Below are positions 24,690 to 34,778 of a DNA stretch of 64,000 nt, in pieces. The notes beneath the pieces were generated by a model that saw nothing but the letters and a program-made list of their open reading frames with translations, had not been told where the DNA came from and made no database searches. Source of the stretch: Paracyclopina nana (taxonomy: Eukaryota; Arthropoda; Copepoda; Cyclopoida; Cyclopettidae); NCBI GenBank assembly GCA_019096065.1, contig JAGUCH010000009.1:4412001-4476000 (forward strand), in the 5' to 3' direction. Position 1 is the first letter of the stretch, and the number at the start of each line of letters is the position of its first letter. A program made the translations under genes and the position numbers.

Positions 24690-25520
24690 ACAGTGTAAGA
24701 CCGCATTTTATTTGCGGAATTTGTATGGGCGCGTGTGCAGCTCCTCGTGCTGTTGACAACAACATTGTCGGCATTGCACTTTCGGGCTTGAAACTTAAAA
24801 ATGGGGGAAATGTACTTGTACAACGTACGACGTCATATCCTCAAAGCTCAACGTTTTGTATGTATATAGATAATATTTATGTTTGTGGTCTATGTGTAAC
24901 ATATCTGTTTATCTGGATACACTCGTTTCTGCTTGCTTACATGTCCATTTTTTGTGTACGCAAACCATATTAGCCACTATTATCATCCCAGTCGATGCAT
25001 TCACATAATCGTAACATTTCTATTATTAGTTGATCTTTTTCTCACGACCCCTAAGAGCGGAGGTAGACATTATTTTGTGCTACAACACGACATTCAATTT
25101 CCAGGCGTTGCGCAGAGCATTTTTTAATTTTACGCTCCAGAGGCTGAGGAATCAGGGATAAAAAATAAAATTAATTAATTACAGTGTCTCCCAGTCAGTC
25201 AGAAGCGAGAGCGTGTACCCAAGCAATATACAGCAAATGTGCGATCGAAAAATGCAATTACCTCGAAATTAGGTCTACTCGTATACGGGTTGACGCTACT
25301 GTGTAAGTCGGTAGGTGTGTATCGAGATTGCCTCTTCAGTTCTCCTAATTGGTTTTTCATTCCCATTAATCATGCATCTGTATGTGCATGCTATTTTCTA
25401 TGGCACGCATGGAAAAGCTGGCTCACCAAAACGCTCGAAATCAATTTCACCATGCAAAATAAGTAAAGTCAGCTGACGCGCGTGCGAGACCACGTGTCCT
25501 CGCGACAGCTGACTTTTGTT
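24690..25520. promoter_or_regulatory. CpG-dense patch, candidate regulatory region
   Basis: By hand count there are about 41 CpG dinucleotides in about 840 bp, against about 3 in a 660-bp control stretch (51001-51660). It contains ACGTACGACGTCAT near 24829 and a CG-rich inverted repeat at 25469-25514. No convincing exon was found, although short frames occur on both strands. It may be an enhancer, an alternative promoter of the large minus-strand gene, or an unmethylated patch in a genome that loses CpG by methylation. The function is inferred. Confidence 0.35.
25469..25514. repeat. Inverted repeat with CAGCTG-CGCG motif, copy 3
   Basis: TCAGCTGACGCGCGTGCGAG is followed by a short spacer containing CACGTG and then by an inverted version ending CGCGACAGCTGACT. 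The arms pair over about 15 bases with small bulges. It shares its left arm with the motif copies at 11136 and 23712. Confidence 0.65.
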
Positions 25521-26314
25521 GATATGAGGCCCAAAATGACTGGATGAACCAGCTGGGGCTTTCTAGGGCCAATCAACCCTTTGTGCGAAAATATGAGGGA
25601 ATTACCAAAAGTCACAACACAATGTATATGTAATAAGCTGGAGTCTGTTGTCATTTTCGTTGTTGTTCCCCCTTTTGAGCTTATGTCGTCCCCTCGCACT
25701 GTTGTCCATTTGTTACAGCAATCGCAAGCATGTGATTTGATATTAGAAACGCAGATTCCCTTCCCATCTGCTTTTACTCGTAAATTAGTCCTTTTTTCAA
25801 GTGTATCCTTAGAGAGGCCGCTAAATAGTACCCAAGCAAGTTGGAAGTGCCTTAAGTTCGATGCATCGTTTTCCCTATTGTAGCACAGCTTCTGGCTTGC
25901 GCACAATTAGTGCATGAAAAAGTTTCCCTGGTGGGGAAAACACCAAAAGTGCATAAAGTGTTACGTGGAGGTGTGAGAAATATCCAATATCGGAAACACT
26001 TTTGCAGAAAAAGGTCAAAAAACGCCGCGCTCGGAAAATTGAGGCAAAATGTGGTTGTATTGATTTGGCGGAAAAAATAACCACAACACACAGAAATTCT
26101 TCTCTGCTGGTGCGAATTGTCTAGCCATGTTTTTTATGGCTTTTCTTGGGAAATTCTTCTGCCACTGCTTTTGGCTCTTCCATATAATGGGAGAATTTAT
26201 CTCACATTTCAGTCTATATAGAGCAACTTATTTCGTATGTTGGTCATGGATGTAAGAGCCACTTTGAGGAAGTTAGCTTATGATGATAAGAAAGGCACAG
26301 TAGGCACACACACA

Positions 26315-26469
26315 AGCCCGGTTCCAACAACAAAATAAGTATAGTATAAGTACGATTAACCAGTATAGTATGGTACAGCTGAGCGCGCGAGCTAGCAGGC
26401 ACCATACCATACTTATAAGTATAAGTAAGGTGTCCATACTATACTGATTTTCATTGTTGGAACCGGGCT
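26315..26469. mobile_element. 155-bp MITE inserted in a CA tract
   Basis: The ends are inverted copies: AGCCCGGTTCCAACAA and TTGTTGGAACCGGGCT. Inner arms rich in AGTATAGTAT also pair. The element interrupts a run of CA dinucleotides, so ACA lies on both sides and the exact duplication cannot be defined. The centre contains CAGCTGAGCGCGCGAGC, a variant of the CAGCTG-CGCG motif. No coding capacity. Confidence 0.82.
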
Positions 26470-28544
26470 ACACACACACAAAGTCGAGATGGAAGCTGGA
26501 GATGTCTCCAATATTATGAGAAAAGCACACTTTCAAACATGGAGGAATTTTCGAATTCTCATCTAGAATTTCGTAATAATGCCCCAAGGTGCAAGGCCAC
26601 GTTGCTCGCAACAACATCTGTAGTCCTTGGTCAACAAGGCCTTACGAGTAGTGTAACGCATTTATCATGTTTCTGAAAAGGCCAAATTAAGAGTTTTGTA
26701 GCAGCAAAAAGTGGCCTTCACAACATGGACATGCCATTTTAAAGTTGACTATAATTGTGCATGCACGAAAGTGCGAAATTTGAGTGTGTCCATAAAACGT
26801 AAAATGGATCATATTGGATGACATAAATGAGACAATTTTATAGAGCTACTATACGCGTCGTTCTGTTCATAAAACGGACAAAGGGGTCGTTAATGTGCTT
26901 TTTTTCACACCATTGCCTTCTACTGTAGGAGGGAAAAAACATGACTTTTCCAATATCATGTGTCTCTACTATTACGACTTTCACATCAATTCTCGTTCCT
27001 CCTTTTCCGGATCGTTTGCTTTTCATTGCCGCACGCTTTGACCAATTCCACAGCTAAACTACACATAGAATACACCGAGCAAAAAAGCAGCATCCTGGCA
27101 ATTTGTTTACTCACTATAGTGATTCCATAGTAAAAAGAAAGGGAGCTCATGTGTAAATTATGGCATTAGCCCACTTTTTTCTAGACTGACCACAGAACAA
27201 GCAAGCAGAGCAGTTAGTGCAAAAAGGGGATTTTTGGGTATTATTTCCCTGCTGCTCCTACTGCAACTGTCATTGTAAGTGTAGAGCACGCACACACTTT
27301 TTGAGTGGCTCTCCACTCCTTTTTCCCAGATCTAAGTGTGAGGAAGGTCCATTCTTTGCAGGTCCAGCAACTCACATCCAATTTCATTGTGACAAAAAAA
27401 AACGTGACTAAGTCTCAGTCTCGTTGCGTTGGTGAGTGGTGGTGAAGAAGAAAGTCGAGTCTTTGGCACTGAAGGAAGACTCCTATCGTCATCAGTTGCT
27501 CCCTTCCCCAATCTCCAACTTCCACTACTTTTGTGGCGATTGATTGAAAGAGCCAACCAGTCGCTTGGAACATCATTTGAGCGTAGTTAGTCAGCCTTTT
27601 CTAGCCTCACTACTTGACCCTCGCTGCTGTGCTCCCAATTGATTCATGGAGGACGACCAAAAAATTAGTAGGTTAGACGAGAAAAAAAGACCCCTACAAA
27701 ATCAACTTCCCATTTTGGCTTTCTAAGCGAGATCCAGCGAGGGGCTAACATGTATTAGACCGTAAAATGGGAAAAGCGTTGATTAGAAAAAAACTAACCT
27801 AGCTCCTTCTTTTTCTATGTAAGAGGAGCAATCTCAGCTGAAACACAGTAATTTTAAACTAATACTTTAAAAGGAGTATGTTTTCCTTATATGAGAAAAT
27901 GGCAGAGGAGAAGAGCTAATTATGAAAGCATTTGGATGCACTCATATAATAATGGCACACTCGTGTACGTATATGTGCATTTCTCGGTTTCGGTGTCGTT
28001 TGCATAATTTCTGCTGAAACTGCTTTCATGCTTAATCTGCTCGAGTGCAAAAAATGTTGAGGAAGCCATTTTTGTTCTTCTGATCAAATCTTGTATCTCA
28101 ACTTGGCTTCTTCTCAATAATTGCAACGTAATGGGGTTAATATGTACACTACTATAGTGCAGAAATGGCCATTTTCGACGATGCTCCTAATTTATGCAAA
28201 GATTGATGGGAAAGCAATTTTGTAGATATACACGCGCAAATGGCAGAAAGTTGCCAGCTGCTCCAGCTTGAATCTGCCATCTTGCTCAGCCAAAGCTGAG
28301 ACACAAGCTCGCAAATTGCCATCCTAATAGCGCCATGTCAACCATTAATGCATTACCTGATTGCTCTTGTTGTACTACAGCCGAATGTTGCCAAAAACAG
28401 CCTAATTCAATATTGGCATGTATCCATTCGTATTCGAGCCAAAGCTAGACGAAAAGTGCCCTCATTTCTTTTTTGTCTCATCTTACGCTTGCTTTTTAAA
28501 GCAAACTTCCCAAATACGTATCAGATCTCTTAAAAATGCTTTAT
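26470..28544. other. Intronic-looking DNA without a supported gene
   Basis: No element, exon or RNA gene that I can support. Only short open frames. Confidence 0.5.
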
Positions 28545-28982
28545 TATCCCGTTCATCTGCCCCCAAATTCCTTACGATAATGCACGCCAAACGCCTTACG
28601 GAAAGGAGAAAAATTGTCTTATGACAAACACAAAAGTAAACTTCTGCTGATGCTAACACTTTGGAAAAAAACGGGTCAATTTTAAGACTATTGAAAAGTA
28701 AACACTCAAAATTAAATTTAAATTTCATTGCCAAACTGGTTACTTCTGAATCCATATTCATCACACAAATTCATATGAACCAACTCAAAAATTGCAGAGT
28801 TATTACGTATAAGATACAGCAGAAAAAATCAAAGTTTTTTCTGAATTTTGCCCTAAATTTGTTAACTCGATTCCTGGTTCAACTAGTTGAGAAGCCCTTC
28901 TTAAGTGGTTTGATAGCAAAACTCCTTTACCTTATGACAATTTTTTACTTTCCGAAAAGCAACTTTGCACATGAACGGGATA
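28545..28982. mobile_element. Divergent MITE, first of a tandem pair
   Basis: It begins TATCCCGTTCATCTGC and ends with ATGAACGGGATA. Along its length it shares landmarks with 28985-29395 in the same order, including GAGAAAAATTGTCTTATGAC near the left and CTTATGACAATTTTTT near the right. It is therefore an older member of the same family. A 134-codon frame crossing into the next copy is a chance frame within the element. Confidence 0.78.
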
Positions 28983-28984
28983 TA

Positions 28985-29395
28985 TGTCCTGTTCATGTAC
29001 GCCCCAAACTCCTCAAGAAAATGCACAAAAAACACCTCAAGGAAAGGAGAAAAATTGTCTTATGACAAGCGCCAGCTGATACTAAAAAAATCATATCGAC
29101 TTTAAGCCAACTTGAAAGTAAACAAATCTAATTTTGGCTATTAAGTGCTCCACATCTTATTCCCTTTGAGCAAAATCAATAGTTAAATTTCATAATTTAT
29201 TAAAGAAACGTGATAAAAGATAATTTGTTTTGAAATATGCTGAAAATCATGAGACAAAATTACCGCAAAAATTGCCATTAAAAACGCTGCTCGGCCCCAA
29301 GCTGAACTCGTAGAGTGGCAGTCAGCAACAGAATCACTTTTCCTTATGACAATTTTTTCCATACCTTAAGGCATTCTTAATACATGAACAGGGCA
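28985..29395. mobile_element. 411-bp MITE, second of a tandem pair
   Basis: The ends are TGTCCTGTTCATGTACG and TACATGAACAGGGCA. It is the same family as 6492-6899 in the opposite orientation, sharing the CAAGCGCCAGCTG region and the GCTCGGCCCCAAGCTGAAC region. TTA follows it at 29396-29398, and TTA also precedes the first copy at 28544-28546, so the pair may have moved as a unit or one copy may have landed at the edge of the other. Non-autonomous; PIF/Harbinger is inferred from the target site and ends. Confidence 0.83.
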
Positions 29396-32300
29396 TTAAA
29401 CCTCTTTTCTTTTTCTAGAAATAAAAGAATGATAAAGCAGCTGCGTAATTTCACTAAGAGATACGCACTACAATATATAGCTCATCTTATCATCAAGTCA
29501 GGTCAGAAAAAGGTTAATTTCATTTCATGCTCGATATCTTATCCAGCATCATAGAATAAGTCCGGCTCGGCACCCCACCAAGCGTTTTTCTGCTCATTTA
29601 CTGCATGCCAACTTTACATCTGGTCGGGCTGGCGAATTGGCGGCATATCAAATTCAGAGCAGCCAAATGCATTAGCCAATTTTAAAAGCTTTTCTCTGAG
29701 CTCTTTTACAAGTCTGGAATCCATTTCACGAGATTCGAACACGTGTTCGTCAGACCATCTTGAGCTCGTAAATAGTTGGAAAACATGTACTGCTGTAATA
29801 GTATTTATTGATGGGCCAACCCCATAGAATAAGACTTGAAGAATCTAAAGTTCATCGACTCGTTAAGTCCACCACGACCAAGGCAAGGGGGGTGCTACTA
29901 ATCCTCTTTACCCTTAATTTAAGATCAAAGGCAGCTATAGTAATAATATGCAAGTTGTGCTCTAATGTTGCACTAATCCCCTAAAATTAGTGGGCTAAAA
30001 TTACTACGCTAAATTCCACCCCTTTTAGCAAGACCCGAAAGTGTCTTTTATTAAAAGCTTTGCCACCCACCGAGTTGAAATCGAGCATCCCCCTTTACAT
30101 ATAAATATTCCTTGGCTCAAATCACCTAGAGGAATTATTAGTACATTTCTGGGCTATGCATTAAGGGAATTAATGTTCTAGGCATATCTCCCTGAAGAAT
30201 ATGATTAAACATAGCAGGTCTACTATATACGTTGAAAAACATGCTTTTCACATGAGCAGGGGCCTTCTTAATCTCGTAGATGGACATGCTGAGTCTCTGA
30301 TTTTTTCCGCTTCTCTAATGGCCCTTGAATTATGGCCAGCCATATTACACACAAGTCCAAATGAAGATACATAGGGCAACTTCAGGTTTTCTTCTCATGA
30401 TTTATGCTCAATACGAATTGCAAGTAAAAGTGCATAAATCAATCATGCCACATACTTTTGGCACGCATTGATTTATACATCAGACCTACATGCATAAATT
30501 ATTGGGTGAAACATAGTAGGTGATTAGGGCTGCATAATTTCCTTACTTTTCTAACATCTGATTGTAATTGAATCAAAATGGTTAATGTGACATTTAGTAT
30601 TGATTTTCAGGCTGAAATTATGCTAATGGTCACATACATAAACCCATTTGGCAGCATCTGATTATGGTTAAATTCCCTTTTCAATTTCTGCTTTTGCTGC
30701 TGGCCCCCTTTTAAAAAATAATCTCTTATCTGAAATCTATCCCATCTCTTTTCTAGCCTTGTAATGTATTCTGAATCTAATTGAAACTGGAAGCCCAATA
30801 GGCCATGTTTTTTCCCAGTGTGTAATGGATGTGAGCAAAAAATCCATTTTTGGCATTCTATGCGTAAGGATAGATAATAATGATGATGTGCATTGTTGTA
30901 TTATAGACAATAGCGCAGGTTTTTTGCCCCAAAAAAGTGAATGGACTTCTTGTGTACCACTAACCAGGAGCTGTCAACAAGACATGAAGATTTTAGGCAT
31001 GAAAAACTACTTCAGTGCTACATTACAACATGGGCAGATCATGAAATGTAGGCAGCAAAAAAAAGAGAGAAAAGCATGGTTTTTTTGTAGCCCTCCAAAC
31101 CTCAGATTGATCTATGTTCTAATAAGTCAGTATAAGTAAAAAAAAAGATAATTCCTAGCTTCATTAAAAATTAATGCCAGTCTACTACTTTCTTCAAGAC
31201 TATGCATACTAGGCATGAACTGAATTTTTTATGCCATGCTCTGCTTCATTCGCAACCAAAGCTATTGTCTTTGGAAGCATTTTTTTGGATGATCAGGCTA
31301 TGTCAGCTGCAGCATAAAGTGCTCGAGTTTTTTGGGTCATAACAAAAGTGGCCTCTTTTTGCAATATATCCCAAAGGATGGATGTCAACGTCAACTCTCT
31401 CTATATTATGGATCGACATTTTTTCTGACCATACAAAAGAGGATATTTGAGGGTAAGTTAAGGGGATTTCCCGACATTTTGGGGGATTTTTTCATCATAT
31501 CTCAAAAATTAGACCCTTTTTACAGTAGAGCCAAAATCAAGACACCTGTTTGATATGCAACTACGTTCATAGTTTTTTTTTTTTTTTTTGCCTTATTCGG
31601 TTTTAGGCACGATTTTCCCCCAGAGTGACGTATGATGGAGCAATGGAGTGAAAGAAATGGCGAAAATCCTTAGTCGACTCAATCAATGTGGGGTGAGTCA
31701 GAAAATGAATTGTATGGAGTCCCTCGGAAATCCACGGCTCTTCAGGATTGACACAAGGAAAGAAGATGAAGCTTCCGCTTATCCAGAATGTACCGAAAGC
31801 CACTATTCTATATACCTTGGCAAAAAGGTAGAATGAAAAATCGACCCGTGTCATCTATCTACAAGTCAACTTTTTTCTCCTCCATTTCGTAGCTTATGAT
31901 TGATGGGAATTTGCCAAGGGAAAGAGTGAGCCTTTTGTCTAATTTTGCTCCGCTCCAAAACGTGACAAAGCAAATATAAGCCTAAGGCCAAAAATGGAAA
32001 AGTGCTAAAAGCGAATTCAACTTTGCTGCTGCTGTAGCGGCAAACATTATAATTAACCGCAATATTCTGCAGATGAAGAGGCCTTGGCCAATTCCCATTT
32101 TTCCATGCAGTCAACTCTGCCAATGACAGTTCCTTAATGAAATTACTACAACTATACTTGATGATGAGTTTTCTCACTGTAGCTGTAGATGACAAGGGCC
32201 ACCAAAAATGCAAGGAGGGAAATCCATGCCAATGATTTTGAATGTGACCTACCTCACATAGTATGACAAGTTGCATCAGGAATTTTTCCACACTGACATC

Positions 32301-33420
32301 CCAATTATCCCATCATTGATTGCTCAAGGGGCTTTTGAAGAAGTTTCAGTATTACGCAGTAAATCTAATTCCACATGCTGATGAATACCAATCAGCCCTG
32401 CCTGTGTATCATCAGCATGAAAATTAGCTGCTTCTCAAAGCATTTTAGGTTTATTCTATTCTGCGAAAAATCCTCCGCCTTCCATTCAATTTCAATTTGC
32501 CGCTCTCTTTTATGATGAGTGCCACTTGACAAAATATCACATTTCTCTCGTCCCGTTCACTGGAAACGCCCCACTGTGGGACTATTGGCCAGAAAAAACC
32601 TTGTCCCACTTCCGTAGAAATACCAAGGATGAATGTAGGCTGTTTTTAGCCCAGATGGTCCCAGGGTGTCAAGCAAAGAAATGCTTTTATCTCGAGCCAG
32701 AATAGCAACCAGAATTTGAGGTTACATTTTGGGGTGGGTGGGGAAAATGTCTCTCCCCCTTTTTCTCATATGGAAATTCGAGCAATTTTCGTCTCATTTC
32801 ATATTTATTGAGAATTGCTACTGCATGCCTCAGTTGATGAGTAATTGTGGGTCATTACTGTAATTCCTGCTTTATTTAGCTTGAATTTACGAGGGAAAAC
32901 CTGGGTAAAATGGAGAATCCACGAGGTTGCAGTTAGCAAGGTCGTGAAGAATTTGACACCGTATACACTGCTTTTATGGGCAATTCTCATGTCATGCCTG
33001 TTCCAAGATTCTTCAAAGATAACAAAAGAAGGGCCATTTTTAATTAATTCTTCCATGCCAGGGTTAAAGCATGACAAAATAAGGTGGTGGAGTGAAAGTG
33101 ACGCCCATTATTGCTATTATTGGGCCCTTAAAAGCGATTTTTCAAAATTCTTCGCCATCGTATTGAAATTCCTTCTATAAATGAGGCTGACGCAGTTCAT
33201 CAAAGGCTGACAGCTTTAGCAGACACTTCGGATTTTCTCAAAAGGAGCAGACATAAAAAGCTTGATCTTTTGGAAGCTTAACTAGCTTGGCTGTCATCAA
33301 AATTGGCCTTTTCATCCGAGCACGGTGTGAAAAGTTTCCGAAAAGTATCATATGAATATCGAACAAAAAACGTGTTCATGTCACATGATCCGGCTGAAAA
33401 AAGTTGCTGACGTGCCTCCT
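29396..33420. other. Intronic-looking DNA without a supported gene
   Basis: A 17-base T run lies at 31573-31589. Short frames such as 31866-32291 (minus) and 32845-33180 (plus) have no recognisable domain and no paired splice signals. Confidence 0.5.
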
Positions 33421-33886
33421 TTCTTTAGTCTCCCAAAAATAAACACAAGCTATCCAGACTGAACGGCGCCATCCAAAAAACCGTTAAAACGTCAGCAGAC
33501 ATCGCGGCGCCGTCGCTGCATAACGCGCATATTAATTAAAAACAATTACTTACTTAGCGTTGGGACCGGTGTGTACCTCCAATCCGTTTCAATTTCCGCC
33601 TTGGAAGATGTCATTTTTCAGAAAGACATGGGACAAACTGAACTTTTGTGGGCGCCGAGTTGAAAAAGCACAAATAATGATAATATCACTCTGAGCCTTC
33701 AGAGGTCTCATGCAATACTGCGAAGGCAGCAGCAGTAGCCTTTTTTGGCCTTTCTCTCTCCTCTCGCATCTTCATGCTCTGCTCACGTTCGGTCGGGATT
33801 TTGACTTTCTGAAAGCCGGTGCGGAGAATTTGGAAAGGCCGCTGCAGCTGCTTCACCAGATGCTTTAATTCGCCCAGTAAACGCAA
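33421..33886. promoter_or_regulatory. CpG-dense patch upstream of a candidate nested gene
   Basis: About 37 CpG lie in 33421-34100 by hand count, roughly ten times the density of the 51001-51660 control. It contains an inverted pair ACGGCGCC (33463-33470) and GGCGCCGT (33506-33513). Position and composition fit a promoter for the plus-strand candidate at 33887. A minus-strand frame (33686-33886) also lies here and could be a divergent exon. No TATA box or initiator can be assigned with confidence. Confidence 0.4.
33686..33886 (-). CDS. Uncertain minus-strand frame in the CpG-dense patch
   Basis: The frame is open for 66 codons and rich in Lys, Arg and Glu, with a central KIPTEREQSMKMREERERPK stretch that could form a charged helix. 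It lacks an ATG at the 5' end of the open part, so it would need an upstream exon or an internal Met start (about residue 37). The bordering splice signals are weak. It may be a divergent exon from the same CpG-dense promoter, an exon of the large minus-strand gene, or the shadow of conserved noncoding DNA. I do not recognise it. Confidence 0.2.
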   Translation of the reverse strand: MRLLGELKHLVKQLQRPFQILRTGFQKVKIPTEREQSMKMREERERPKKATAAAFAVLHETSEGSE

Positions 33887-34407
33887 ATGGCGTCACGCAC
33901 TTCACTTGCGAAAAAATCAGGCAATTCACCCACTCAGCGCAAAAAGCGAACGAAAACTGAAAAGTCTGTAATTGGATTGCTGAGAATTGAGATAGCAGAA
34001 ATTCAACAGAGTTTGCTGCTGATTGGCCTCAGCTTTTTCTGTAGTGCTTTACGACAGACGAGTCGAATCCTAGGCAAGTCGAAAGGGATGCCTAAAAAGA
34101 TAGCCTTATTCAAAGGAGTGACACAATTTCAACTCCATTGAAAAGTGAGAAGGGACAAGAAAAAGACCCAGGCTCGAAAAAGAGGCAATTTATTCAGCAA
34201 AAAAAGGCTTGAACCGTTTGATCACTTTTTCAACTTTCGTGCTGAGTCTTGATGAAGTGCGCGACTGCTGCAATGGCAATCGACTCGAATCCAGCCATCT
34301 AACAGTGACGAAATTCGTTGAATCTAAACAAACAAACGCTCGCCTTTTTTGCTTATTTTGATTCGATCTCTTTTTCAGACCTGAAGAACATACGGGGGAA
34401 AAAATGA
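33887..34407 (+). CDS. Candidate small nested gene with a GC-AG intron, basic protein
   Basis: The ATG at 33887 has an in-frame TAA two codons upstream, so it is the first possible start. Exon 1 (33887-34073) ends at CTAG|GCAAGT, the strong form used by GC-AG introns. The likely acceptor is the pyrimidine tract CTCTTTTTCAG ending at 34378. Joined, this gives about 71 codons stopping at 34405-34407. Without splicing the frame runs 84 codons to 34141. The product starts MASRTSLAKKSGNSPTQRKK, a basic tail, followed by a hydrophobic helix-forming segment (about residues 28-57) and a basic end. The tail and the LR...LLI...F...R pattern loosely recall histone H3 variants, and the second part recalls CENP-W, but this is a by-eye resemblance only. 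It lies within an intron of, and opposite to, the large minus-strand gene. CpG density supports a real exon. Confidence 0.35.
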
Positions 34408-34778
34408 CAGCAGCTCATCTTGCCCGACTTCCTTTACATTACGTTGGTGCTAAAGATGGTGTCAGTAAAATATTCAAAATTAATGCTCATGTGTTGACAT
34501 CAAAGCCCGGCCATTTTTAAGCTTGTTGGCAGTTTTCTGTCAAGGCAGCGCTAAGCTCAGCTGGAAATGCTCTTTTTCCGAACTCAGATGAAAGACCATG
34601 GGATGGAAGGCTTTCTAAGTTTGCCCAAAAGGTGGCATTCAAGGCAAGAAAGCTTGGTAGAAAGCTTCCAATTGTGGCCCTGAGCGCCAATGGTTGGATG
34701 CGGCAAGATTTGGAACTAACCACTTCATGGCTTACTTGCTGCTTTATGATCCAAGATATTAGAAAGGGTTCACAATGA
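34379..34778 (+). other. Open frames downstream of the nested-gene acceptor
   Basis: After the acceptor at 34378, a second frame is open to 34518 (contains EKMTAAHLARLPLHYVG). Another runs from 34519 to 34778 and is rich in basic residues (FAQKVAFKARKLGRKL). They could be alternative or further exons of the candidate at 33887, or chance. No donor with a good consensus joins them. Confidence 0.2.

Noticed and set aside
28661..29065. 134-codon plus-strand ORF
   Set aside because: It spans the junction of two MITE copies and resembles no transposase.
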